This document shows positions 18,815 through 27,364 of a stretch of DNA of 64,000 nt, one piece after another. Under the pieces are notes generated by a model, which had not been told where the DNA came from, did not search any database, and worked only from the letters and a program-made list of their open reading frames with translations. The stretch is taken from contig NZ_JOPJ01000006.1 of assembly GCF_002153655.1 (NCBI RefSeq), positions 186,001-250,000 of the forward strand, in the 5' to 3' direction. The DNA is from Acetobacter okinawensis. GTDB lineage: Bacteria > Pseudomonadota > Alphaproteobacteria > Acetobacterales > Acetobacteraceae. The position numbers and the translations under genes were made by a program. How positions within the stretch are numbered: position 1 is the first letter of the stretch; each line of letters opens with the position of its first letter.

Positions 18815-18858
18815 GGGGTACACTGGACCAGAAGAAAAAATGGCTTGGCCCAAAAACC

Positions 18859-19449
18859 TCAGGCGGCTTTCATGACCGCGGTCAGTTCTTCCAGAACCGC
18901 GTTGGGTTCTTTCTTTTCCAGCACGGCAACCTCGGCCACAAAACGCTCCTGTGCGGCTTCAAACAGTTTGCGCTCGCTAAAGCTGCCGTCCAGACTATCC
19001 ACATTGCGGCGCAGGTCGCGCAGAACTTCAGCAATCTGCACCAGATCGCCGGAGTTGATTTTTTCCTGATAGGCAACGGCGCGCCGTGCCCACATACCCT
19101 TGCTCACATGGGGCTTACCCTTGATGATGGACATGGCCTTGTCCACAATCTCGCGCGAGACAATTTTGCGCAGGCCAGACTTGCGGGCCTTGGACAGCGG
19201 GATGCGCAGGGTCATCTGGTTGCCGGGGAACGAAATCTGGATCACTTCCAGCTTGGTCCCGGCAATTTCATCAATCCCGATCCGGTCTACACGCCCGACG
19301 CCATGAGCGGCATAGACAATAGCATCCCCTTCCTGAAAAGGATCTTCGTCTTTCACCTTGGTTTTGGCCTGGGCCGCAGTCGTGGCGGCAGCGGTGCGTG
19401 CCATTGCATCTGTCACGCCGCCTTTTGGAGGTGTTCTAAACGTGTTCAT
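18859..19449 (-). CDS. carD: CarD-family transcription regulator
   Basis: CarD proteins bind the RNA polymerase beta subunit and stabilise open promoter complexes, notably at rRNA promoters. The 196-aa product has an Ala/Thr-rich N-terminus, then the RNA-polymerase-interacting domain (FQEGDAIVYAAHGVGRVDRIG, residues ~36-58, with IPLSKARKSGLRKIV), and a helical DNA-binding C-terminal domain (WARRAVAYQEKINSGDLVQIAEVLRDL). The Met at 19449 is used; Mets at 19467 and 19404 are possible. It is monocistronic, with a terminator at 18779-18814. Confidence 0.9.
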   Translation of the reverse strand: MNTFRTPPKGGVTDAMARTAAATTAAQAKTKVKDEDPFQEGDAIVYAAHGVGRVDRIGIDEIAGTKLEVIQISFPGNQMTLRIPLSKARKSGLRKIVSREIVDKAMSIIKGKPHVSKGMWARRAVAYQEKINSGDLVQIAEVLRDLRRNVDSLDGSFSERKLFEAAQERFVAEVAVLEKKEPNAVLEELTAVMKAA

Positions 19450-19515
19450 GGTCAAGACCTGTAGCATAAAATACGCTGTTTGTCTGCACTATAAAGAATA
19501 GGGGCGGGAATACCC

Positions 19516-20391
19516 CTATTGCTGGACGCCATCATGTATTTGCAGGGGTGGGGCGGTCTGGTCGCCTGTGGGCTGGACCACGTCAATTTCAATATTGCGG
19601 GCCATGGTGGCCATGGGCAATGCGTGGGGGGTGCCTGAAAAGGGGTTTTGCAGGTCGTCGGCACTCTTGTCCAGAATAAGGAACAGACACCCGACGAGTG
19701 AGGAGCCAAGTGGTGTAATCCATTCCAGCGTCTGCACCATGGACAGGGGCAGAACAATGCAGAAAATATTGACCAGCGCACGTGGCAGGACAGAAAACTG
19801 CATGGGCAGGGGCGTGTTGCGTATGCGCTCAAGCCCACCCTGTGCATTGGCTATGTCGGATAAAATGCGGTCAATCTGCCCATGGACTGCACCATCTATG
19901 CCCTTGCGCGTGACTTCCTCCGTAACGCCCAGACCAATCTGGTAGAGAATGGCATTGGGTTTGTTGCGGTAGGGGGCAATGGCGGCCAGCATGGCCGGGG
20001 GGAGCAGGCGTTCCACATCCTGTGTGGCATCTACCGGACCCAGCGCCATGCGCAGGGCATGGGGGTACGCGGCTATGGCGTACATCAGGTCATGGCGGTC
20101 CCCCAGCAGGGTTCCCGCCTGACGGCCAAAGGAGCGGCAGTTGTTGGTAATGGCGCCCCAGAGTGTTCGTGCCTCCCACCAGCGTGCATACGCACTGTTG
20201 GAACGAAAGCCCATGAACAGCGCCAGAGCCGAACCAATGAGCGAGACGGGCAGGCTCGGCTGTTCCATCCATTCCTGATGAAAAATCTGAAAGAGAATGA
20301 CAACAACCAGATCCCACGCAGCCATAAGCAGGATGACCATCAGGATTTCCCGCGTGATAATGCGTAGGCCGACCTTCTGGTCAACAATCAT
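19516..20391 (-). CDS. Bestrophin-family anion channel
   Basis: The 291-aa membrane protein belongs to the bestrophin/YneE family (formerly UPF0187), pentameric channels that conduct chloride and other anions in characterised members. Visible features are an N-terminal helix (REILMVILLMAAWDLVVVILFQ), the family motif ALALFMGFRSNSAYARWWEARTLWGAI at ~56-82, a later pair of hydrophobic helices (PRALVNIFCIVLPLSMVQTLEW, SSLVGCLFLILDKSADDLQNPF) and the DLQNPF motif near 249. The physiological role in bacteria is unknown; anion flux could matter to an acid-exposed cell. It is monocistronic and divergent from the esterase gene. Confidence 0.87.
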   Translation of the reverse strand: MIVDQKVGLRIITREILMVILLMAAWDLVVVILFQIFHQEWMEQPSLPVSLIGSALALFMGFRSNSAYARWWEARTLWGAITNNCRSFGRQAGTLLGDRHDLMYAIAAYPHALRMALGPVDATQDVERLLPPAMLAAIAPYRNKPNAILYQIGLGVTEEVTRKGIDGAVHGQIDRILSDIANAQGGLERIRNTPLPMQFSVLPRALVNIFCIVLPLSMVQTLEWITPLGSSLVGCLFLILDKSADDLQNPFSGTPHALPMATMARNIEIDVVQPTGDQTAPPLQIHDGVQQ

Positions 20392-20548
20392 TCAAAAATC
20401 TCCGGCTCTGTGTGCAGGGGGCGGAATGCCCGGTGTCATTTTAACACACATGATAACACAGGGTTGCCTGCAACAGTATGGTTTGTGCATGCTGGGCAAT
20501 GGTAATCATGCGGATGTGGCGCCGAGCAGACGGAAAGGATAGCAGGGT

Positions 20549-21412
20549 ATGACACAGACAACAGGGCTGACGCTGCTGGAGGAGCACAAGACCCACGGCG
20601 GGCGTGTCATGTTTTATGAGCATCCCTCCAGCGTGCTGGGGCTGCCTGCACGCTTTGGCGTGTTTTTGCCGCCATCGGCTGGCAATGCAGGCAAGGTGCC
20701 GGTGGTGTACGCCCTTGCCGGGCTGACCTGCACGCAGGAGACTTTTCTGATCAAATCCGGTGCTTTGGCCGAGGCCACCCGGTTGGGCATAGCCCTTGTC
20801 ACCCCCGATACATCCGCCCGTGGTGCGGGCATAGAGGGCGAGGCCACGGACTGGGACCTGGGAACAGGAGCGGGGTTTTATCTCGATGCCACACAGCAGC
20901 CCTGGGTCGGGCATTACCGGATGGGGAGCTACATAGCGCAGGAACTGCCACTGCTGGTGGAAGCCGCTTTGCCGCTGGATGGCGCGCGGCGTGGGATTAT
21001 GGGGCATTCCATGGGTGGGCACGGCGCACTTGTGCATGGGTTGCAGGCACCGCTGTTCTGGAAATCCGTGTCCGCATTTGCGCCCATTGTGCATCCGTCG
21101 GCGGTGCCGTGGGGCAAAAAGGCTTTTACGGCCTATCTGGGTACGGACCACGCGGCATGGCGTGCGCATGATGCCGTATGCCTGCTGGAGGATGGATATA
21201 CCCATCCCGCCTCCATTCTGGTGGATACAGGGCTGGTCGACCAGTTTTTACAGCGCGAGCTGCAACCGTGGCATCTGGTCGATGCCGCAAAAAAAGCAGG
21301 GCAGGCACTGATCTGCCGTGAGCATGAAGGGTATGACCACTCGTACTGGTTTGTGCAGAGTTTTGTTGCAGACCATCTGCGCCACCATGCAGGCGTGCTG
21401 GGCGCGGGCTGA
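20549..21412 (+). CDS. fghA: S-formylglutathione hydrolase (esterase D family)
   Basis: The enzyme hydrolyses S-formylglutathione to formate and glutathione, the second step of glutathione-dependent formaldehyde detoxification. The 287-aa protein has the alpha/beta-hydrolase fold with nucleophile elbow GHSMGG near 151-156, the family motifs VYALAGLTCTQETF (~52-65) and PDTSARGAG (~92), a catalytic Asp candidate in LVDTGLVDQF and the catalytic His in REHEGYDHSYWF near 268. ATG at 20549 lies shortly after a GGATAGCAGGG sequence. The usual partner, glutathione-dependent formaldehyde dehydrogenase, is not in the window. Confidence 0.92.
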   Translation: MTQTTGLTLLEEHKTHGGRVMFYEHPSSVLGLPARFGVFLPPSAGNAGKVPVVYALAGLTCTQETFLIKSGALAEATRLGIALVTPDTSARGAGIEGEATDWDLGTGAGFYLDATQQPWVGHYRMGSYIAQELPLLVEAALPLDGARRGIMGHSMGGHGALVHGLQAPLFWKSVSAFAPIVHPSAVPWGKKAFTAYLGTDHAAWRAHDAVCLLEDGYTHPASILVDTGLVDQFLQRELQPWHLVDAAKKAGQALICREHEGYDHSYWFVQSFVADHLRHHAGVLGAG

Positions 21413-21466
21413 AGGCTGGCCACAAGAGTAAGCTGGCCTCGTGCAAGGTGGTTTACACGCGGGTGT

Positions 21467-22069
21467 TTAAAAAGAGGGGTTGCGCGTCATACCTGCCAGC
21501 GCCCCAAGCCATTTTATGTACTCCATGCCCATCAGCCGGATGGTGGAGAACCGCCATGGATGCTCCATGGCCGGGGGCATGACCGGGTAGGGGGTCAGCG
21601 CCACATCTGGCAGTGTGCGCCCCAACTCCAGCATGGCGCGGCGCATATGGTAGCCTGCGGTTACAATAATCAGGCTGTTTATGTGCTGGTCCGCAACCCA
21701 TACGGCGGTTTCTGCCGCATTGCCAATGGTGGAACGGGCCTGATAACCCAGCGTAATCCGGGCCAGCATGGCTGGCGGGGTCGATGGGGGCAGTAGTGCC
21801 CGCCCCGATGTTTGCAGGTCCACGCCAGAAATAAGCAGACGTGCCTTCGGGTTGGCGGCCAGAAGGCGCAGGGATGTTTCTACCCTGCCGGTGCCCCCTG
21901 TTAAGGCAACAATGCCATCCGCCTGACCTGTGGGGGCGGGGGGCTGGCGGGCGTCATGGATAAACCAGACAAACCCGCCCAGCCAGCACACGCACCCCAA
22001 TAAACAGATTTTGCGTAATAACGAGCCAAGTCCTCTGGTCAGTTTTGGCTGGAGCATGGCGCGGCGCAT
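21467..22069 (-). CDS. YdcF/DUF218-family membrane protein
   Basis: The 200-aa protein has one N-terminal transmembrane helix (ICLLGCVCWLGGFVWFI) followed by a DUF218 domain. The family motifs are visible: DGIVALTGGTGRVETSLRLL at ~56-75, RSTIGNAAETAVWV, and LIIVTAGYHMRRAMLEL. Relatives such as ElyC and SanA affect envelope integrity, probably through lipid-carrier or polysaccharide metabolism. Start at 22069 is set by a TAATG overlap with the ftsX stop; a longer open frame upstream lies inside ftsX. The ftsE-ftsX-ydcF order is common in alphaproteobacteria and points to a cell-wall role. Confidence 0.88.
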   Translation of the reverse strand: MRRAMLQPKLTRGLGSLLRKICLLGCVCWLGGFVWFIHDARQPPAPTGQADGIVALTGGTGRVETSLRLLAANPKARLLISGVDLQTSGRALLPPSTPPAMLARITLGYQARSTIGNAAETAVWVADQHINSLIIVTAGYHMRRAMLELGRTLPDVALTPYPVMPPAMEHPWRFSTIRLMGMEYIKWLGALAGMTRNPSF

Positions 22070-23010
22070 TACGGCAGGCGGAGCAGCCACAGGCGGACCA
22101 TGACCTGTGTTGTAAACCAGCAGATAAACGCTGCGACAAATGGCAAAAGCGCCAGTGCCAGCGCCATATCCGGTGGTATGGTGTTGGCCAGAGCCTGCCA
22201 GTCCACGGGCAACAGCCGTTCGGTGGTCGCCAGTGGCGCACTGGCAAAGGGGGCCGCCATTTGCAGGAGCAGCAAAAGGGGTACGCAGGCAGCCAGTGTG
22301 CCGCTTAGCCCACCACCAAAGCCCAGAGTTGCGGTGCGCCACGCAAAACGGCCTGCAATATAACTGTCTGATGCACCCAGCCCGTGCAGGGTTTTGATAA
22401 TGTCCTTACGGGTGGCAAGGCCGGTGCGGGTGGCAAGGCCCGTTATCATGGTGGCAATGCCGCCTACGCTCAGCAGGGCCAGCCCGGCGCAGGCCAGCAG
22501 GCTGTTGGCCAGTGCGCGCAGGCGCTCGCCCCAGCGGGCGTTGTGCTCCACTATGGTTCCGGGCACATGGGCGTTTAGCGTCTGTTCCAGCGTGTCAGGC
22601 ACAGACGTGTCTGGCGGGAGCCGGACGCGGATAATGGCGGGTAGGGGCAGGGCGGTGTTATCTGTCTCGCCCAGCCATGGCTCCAGCAGGCGGGCCAGTT
22701 CGGGCGGGGTGAGCCTGTGCACCTGAGCACCATCGGGCAGGCTTGCCAGATCGGCCAGAACAGCCTGCACGCGCGTGGTGCTGGTGCCATTGGGCGTGCT
22801 CAGTGGCGTATCTGCCTCGGGCACCTGAATAGTCAGCAACTGGGCCGCACCGCCTGACCAGCGGGCGGAGAGTGCTCGCGCGCCACTCGCCCCGGCCAGC
22901 GCGAGTGCTGCGAGAAAACCCATCATGGCGACCAGCATGAACAGGCTGCGATCCGGCAGGGCTTCGGAGAGGGAAAGCCCGTCCTTGCGGCCGGAAAAGG
23001 GGCGGGTCAT
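22069..23010 (-). CDS. ftsX: Cell division protein FtsX
   Basis: FtsX is the membrane partner of FtsE; the complex couples ATP hydrolysis in the cytoplasm to peptidoglycan hydrolases outside. The 313-aa protein has a first transmembrane helix at ~22-44 (LFMLVAMMGFLAALALAGA), a periplasmic domain, then three C-terminal transmembrane segments (LLACAGLALLSVGGIATMI, TLGFGGGLSGTLAACVPLLLLL, MALALALLPFVAAFICWF) around the motif KTLHGLGASDSYIAGRF. It overlaps ftsE by 4 nt (ATGA) and ydcF by one base. Confidence 0.9.
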   Translation of the reverse strand: MTRPFSGRKDGLSLSEALPDRSLFMLVAMMGFLAALALAGASGARALSARWSGGAAQLLTIQVPEADTPLSTPNGTSTTRVQAVLADLASLPDGAQVHRLTPPELARLLEPWLGETDNTALPLPAIIRVRLPPDTSVPDTLEQTLNAHVPGTIVEHNARWGERLRALANSLLACAGLALLSVGGIATMITGLATRTGLATRKDIIKTLHGLGASDSYIAGRFAWRTATLGFGGGLSGTLAACVPLLLLLQMAAPFASAPLATTERLLPVDWQALANTIPPDMALALALLPFVAAFICWFTTQVMVRLWLLRLP

Positions 23011-23687
23011 GGCTGTTCCCCTCCATCGTCCACCAGACGTCCGTGTTCAAGGAACAGAAAAGGCCGCTCCAGCCTGCGAACAAGGGATTCGTTGTGGGTT
23101 GCCACCACCACAGTCGTTCCCATGGCGCTGAGTTCAGCAAACATGTCGAGCAGGCGGCAGGACTGGCTTTCCTCCAGCGCATTTGTTGGCTCGTCTGCCA
23201 GAATAAGGCCGGGCCGGTGAATAATGGCGCGGGCAATGGCCGTGCGCTGCTGCTCCCCGCCGGAAAGCCGGTTTGCTGGCACATCCGTGCGTGAGCCCAG
23301 CCCCACCCATTTGAGAATGGCGTGGACTTCGTCCTGAATTTCGTCCTCTGGGCGGTTTTGCAGGCGCAGGGGCAGGGCTACGTTATCAGCGACCGAAAGG
23401 TCGGGCATAAGCTGGTAGTCCTGATGCACCATGCCGATTCTTTGGCGCAGGCGCACAAGGGCTGCGCGCTTTTCTTCCTGCGCAACGGTTTTGCCCAGAA
23501 TGGTCATCTGCCCATCGGTCGGCAGGTTCTCAATGTGCAGCAGGCTGAGCAGGCTGCTTTTGCCAGCACCGGACGGCCCAAGCAGCCAGCGGAACCCACC
23601 TTGCGGCACCATAAAGGACAGGTGCGCCAGAACAGGGGCGCTGTCTTTTTTGCCTCGGCGCCAGGAAACATTGTCCAGATGAATCAT
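23007..23687 (-). CDS. ftsE: Cell division ATP-binding protein FtsE
   Basis: FtsE is the ABC ATPase of the FtsEX complex. The 226-aa protein has Walker A GPSGAGKSS at ~36-44, Q-loop VHQDYQLMPDL near 87, signature LSGGEQQRTAIARAII near 142, Walker B LILADEPTNAL near 162, and H-loop ATHNE near 196. The FtsE-type motif DEPTNAL replaces the more common DEPTGNL. It is first of the ftsE-ftsX-ydcF operon and is divergent from the zinc-ribbon gene, with a 267-bp gap that should hold both promoters. Confidence 0.92.
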   Translation of the reverse strand: MIHLDNVSWRRGKKDSAPVLAHLSFMVPQGGFRWLLGPSGAGKSSLLSLLHIENLPTDGQMTILGKTVAQEEKRAALVRLRQRIGMVHQDYQLMPDLSVADNVALPLRLQNRPEDEIQDEVHAILKWVGLGSRTDVPANRLSGGEQQRTAIARAIIHRPGLILADEPTNALEESQSCRLLDMFAELSAMGTTVVVATHNESLVRRLERPFLFLEHGRLVDDGGEQP

Positions 23688-23954
23688 TTACCGGCTTCCG
23701 GGTGCGCGAGCATGACAATAAAACCGTTTCCACATGCCCCCAGTGTAGCGGAGAGTCCGGAGGGCTGTCGATTGAGAAGCAGCATTAAGTGCTGAATTGA
23801 AAAAGGTGTTTTGTGCCTTTAGAATACACGTGCTGGCACGGTTCGCCCTTTCCTGTGTTAGGATGGGGCATTATGTCTGTTATCCGCCAAGAGCCTTGCG
23901 TGCCGTTCCAGCCAGAGCGGGGCAACGCAAAAAGGCCCTGCTAAGAGAGTGTTC

Positions 23955-24839
<885 letters not shown>

Positions 24840-24892
24840 CCGGGCGTTTATCCCCCTTTTGTATTCAGGCGGGGGATTACGGTGCTAGTCAG

Positions 24893-25306
24893 TTAAAGCT
24901 TGCGGCCAACCAGCATGGCCAGCGTGGCGCCAACCGCAGCTACGGCCATAAGCCCCAGACCATCACAGATCAGCCCGCTGGCTGTCAGCTCGTGCCCAGC
25001 CAGCGTAATCTGCTCGGGAATGGCATTGGCAACGCTGGCAATAGCGTCATGGGCCTGCGGATCGGCCGATGCGGTGCTGCGGGTCAGGGTTTTGACCAGC
25101 GCTGGCAGCGCCGCCCATGCGGCACCCGCAATGAGCAGCAGGGGGGCAAACAGTTCCGCCATCTGCTGGACAAAGTAGAAAACAAAGTAACAGACCGCCC
25201 CTATGGCCGTTTGCAGCAGCCGTAACCCGGCAGGGGCCGCCACGGCCCTGCGTGAGGACATGGCAATGGGTTGCTGGGAGGCGGGTAAGGGTGTGCGCGT
25301 GTCCAT
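24893..25306 (-). CDS. Hypothetical small membrane protein
   Basis: I do not recognise this 137-aa protein. It has a polar N-terminus, then two hydrophobic stretches (LLQTAIGAVCYFVFYFVQQMAELFAPLLLIAGAAWAAL at ~30-66), a polar middle (LTRSTASADPQAHDAIASVANAIPEQI) and a last hydrophobic segment (GLICDGLGLMAVAAVGATLAMLVG) ending in RKL. The Met at 25306 is used, with an AAGGA about 10 nt upstream; the frame extends another 54 codons without a plausible start context. It is convergent with the zinc-ribbon gene and divergent from the kinase genes. Confidence 0.62.
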   Translation of the reverse strand: MDTRTPLPASQQPIAMSSRRAVAAPAGLRLLQTAIGAVCYFVFYFVQQMAELFAPLLLIAGAAWAALPALVKTLTRSTASADPQAHDAIASVANAIPEQITLAGHELTASGLICDGLGLMAVAAVGATLAMLVGRKL

Positions 25307-25567
25307 GAACCTGTGTTCCTTCAGGTAATCCGAGGCGGAAATATCAGCCAGTCCGCTATCAGGGCAGAGTGCCGAGCGTAAAGTCCGTATCTTTATACCG
25401 TTCTTGCGTGTGTCTTGCCACCATGCTTGCCGGAGGGCAGATACCGGCTGGTTACGCCGGTAACGCATTCGAGAGCAGACGAGGGCTGTTTTTGTTTGGT
25501 ATGCCTTTTATAACCGTATGAAGTTAAAGAAGGATGGGCCTTGGGCGTCCAGCTAGAGGCATAATTT

Positions 25568-27364
25568 ATGGATTTTCTTTCCTGCACCATCCTGTTCGCG
25601 GGGGTGGATGCCGCGTGCGAACAACGCCTTGTGGCAGAACTGGACAAACGGGGGCTGAGCGGGCGCATAGCCGCAGATGGCCGCACCGTTTTTGCCGGGT
25701 TTGATAGTGAACTCCCCAATCTGTTGGTTGTGCAGGACCCCCTGCCAGATATGTCTGCCGCACAGCTATGCCAGCGCTTGCGCCTGACATCGGCCACGCG
25801 GGGCATACCGGTGGTTGTGCTGGTCAGCCAGCATGACGCGGTGCAGGAGCAGGAAATTCTTGAGCGCGGGGCGGACGCCTGTTTTTGCGTCACCGATGAC
25901 CCGGTTTTTCTGATCTTCAGGATATGCGCCCTGCTGCGCGAATTCGGGGATGAAACAGCCGAGCGGGAAGGTGCGGTCTTTCGTCAGCCGCGCGTATCTG
26001 TTGTGACTGCGCCGGGTGGTATTTTATGGGCATGGCCCGATGGGGCGAGCGTTGGCAAAACCCCCCGCATTGTCAAAATGCTACGCCATAATGGCGAGGA
26101 CGCCACACTGGTAGAGGACCCCGACAGGCTGGAACTCTCCAATATTGGGGCGGGGCGGATCCAGCCAGACTGTATTGTGGTGGACCTGAGCTGCCCTGCC
26201 TTTAACGGGCTGGCGCTGGCCCAGACTGTTGCGGCTTTCAGGCGCCGGAGCCGCCAGTGCACCCGTGTGCTGGGGGTTGTGGAGCGTGGCCAGCTCACGG
26301 CAGAAAAAATCCGGCTGGCCTTCAACGCCGGTGTGGATGACCTGACGGATTCGGAAATAGCCCCCGACCTGCTTGTTGCGCGCATAAGCAGCCTTGTACG
26401 CCGCAAAACCTTGCAGGACGAAGCCCGGCGCGAGGAAGCGCACATAGAAAGTGCGCGCGCCCGTATGGCGCTGGCCGACGCCCTGCGCCGGGTGAATGCA
26501 GACCTTGCCGCTGCTAACCGTAAATTGATCGATGCACAGGTCAAGCTGGTGCAGTCAGCCAAAATGGCGTCTCTGGGGGAGTTGGCGGCAGGGATTGCGC
26601 ATGAATTCAATAACCCGCTGGCCTTTGTTCTTGCGCATGAAAACACGGTCAAACGGAGCATGGCGCAGGCTTTGCAGGCGGTAAGAGAGGGCAACACGGT
26701 GGTGGCAGAGGCCGCACTGACCAAGGGCTCGGAGCGTCTGGCCTCTTCCCTTGTTGGCCTGTCCAGACTGCGTGAACTGGTAGCCAGCCTGCGGCGTTTT
26801 TCCCGTCTGGAGGAGGGGGAATTCCGGCGGCTGGACGTGCCGGACGCCATTGCCATGGTGCTGACGCTTCTGGCCCCCAAGCTGGGGCAGGAAATAGCCG
26901 TGGAGTGCCGTCTGGAGGCACCGCCGGAACTGGTCTGTCAGGCGGCACTGGTTAATCAGGTGGTCATGAACATTGTCAGCAATGCTGCTGACGCCATTCT
27001 GGAAAAGCACGAGGCAGCCAGAAAACAGGGCGGTCCGGCCCCCACGCGGCGCAAGGACCAGATTTTGATCGCCTCCTATCTGGAACCCAGAGAGGGGACA
27101 GAGGCGGAAGAGTACGTGTTGCAGATATCGGATACAGGGCCGGGTGTGCCGCAGGAATTGCAGGAACGCGTTTTTGAACCATTTTTTACAACAAAACCTG
27201 TAGGCTCAGGGACCGGGCTTGGTCTGGCTACAGCGTACGGGGTTGTTCAGGCCCACGGCGGCAGTATTGCCATAACAAATTCCGGGGGGCTGGGTGGGGC
27301 CTGTTTTACCATTCGAGTACCCTACAAAACAGGGGAGGAGAGGCGCGGTGAGCACGTTATATGA
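25568..27364 (+). CDS. Histidine kinase with two N-terminal receiver-like domains
   Basis: The 598-aa protein has no transmembrane segments. Residues ~5-125 form a receiver-like domain in which the phospho-acceptor position appears to be Gln (LLVVQDPLPDMS), so it is probably not phosphorylated. Residues ~140-285 form a second receiver-like domain that keeps an Asp (CIVVDLSCPAFNG). A coiled-coil linker leads to the HisKA helix with His345 (GIAHEFNNPLAF) and an HATPase domain (NIVSNAADAILE, SDTGPGV, GTGLGLATAYGVVQAHGG). The protein is likely cytoplasmic and receives its input through the receiver domains. Its 3' end overlaps the next kinase gene by 17 nt. Confidence 0.85.
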   Translation: MDFLSCTILFAGVDAACEQRLVAELDKRGLSGRIAADGRTVFAGFDSELPNLLVVQDPLPDMSAAQLCQRLRLTSATRGIPVVVLVSQHDAVQEQEILERGADACFCVTDDPVFLIFRICALLREFGDETAEREGAVFRQPRVSVVTAPGGILWAWPDGASVGKTPRIVKMLRHNGEDATLVEDPDRLELSNIGAGRIQPDCIVVDLSCPAFNGLALAQTVAAFRRRSRQCTRVLGVVERGQLTAEKIRLAFNAGVDDLTDSEIAPDLLVARISSLVRRKTLQDEARREEAHIESARARMALADALRRVNADLAAANRKLIDAQVKLVQSAKMASLGELAAGIAHEFNNPLAFVLAHENTVKRSMAQALQAVREGNTVVAEAALTKGSERLASSLVGLSRLRELVASLRRFSRLEEGEFRRLDVPDAIAMVLTLLAPKLGQEIAVECRLEAPPELVCQAALVNQVVMNIVSNAADAILEKHEAARKQGGPAPTRRKDQILIASYLEPREGTEAEEYVLQISDTGPGVPQELQERVFEPFFTTKPVGSGTGLGLATAYGVVQAHGGSIAITNSGGLGGACFTIRVPYKTGEERRGEHVI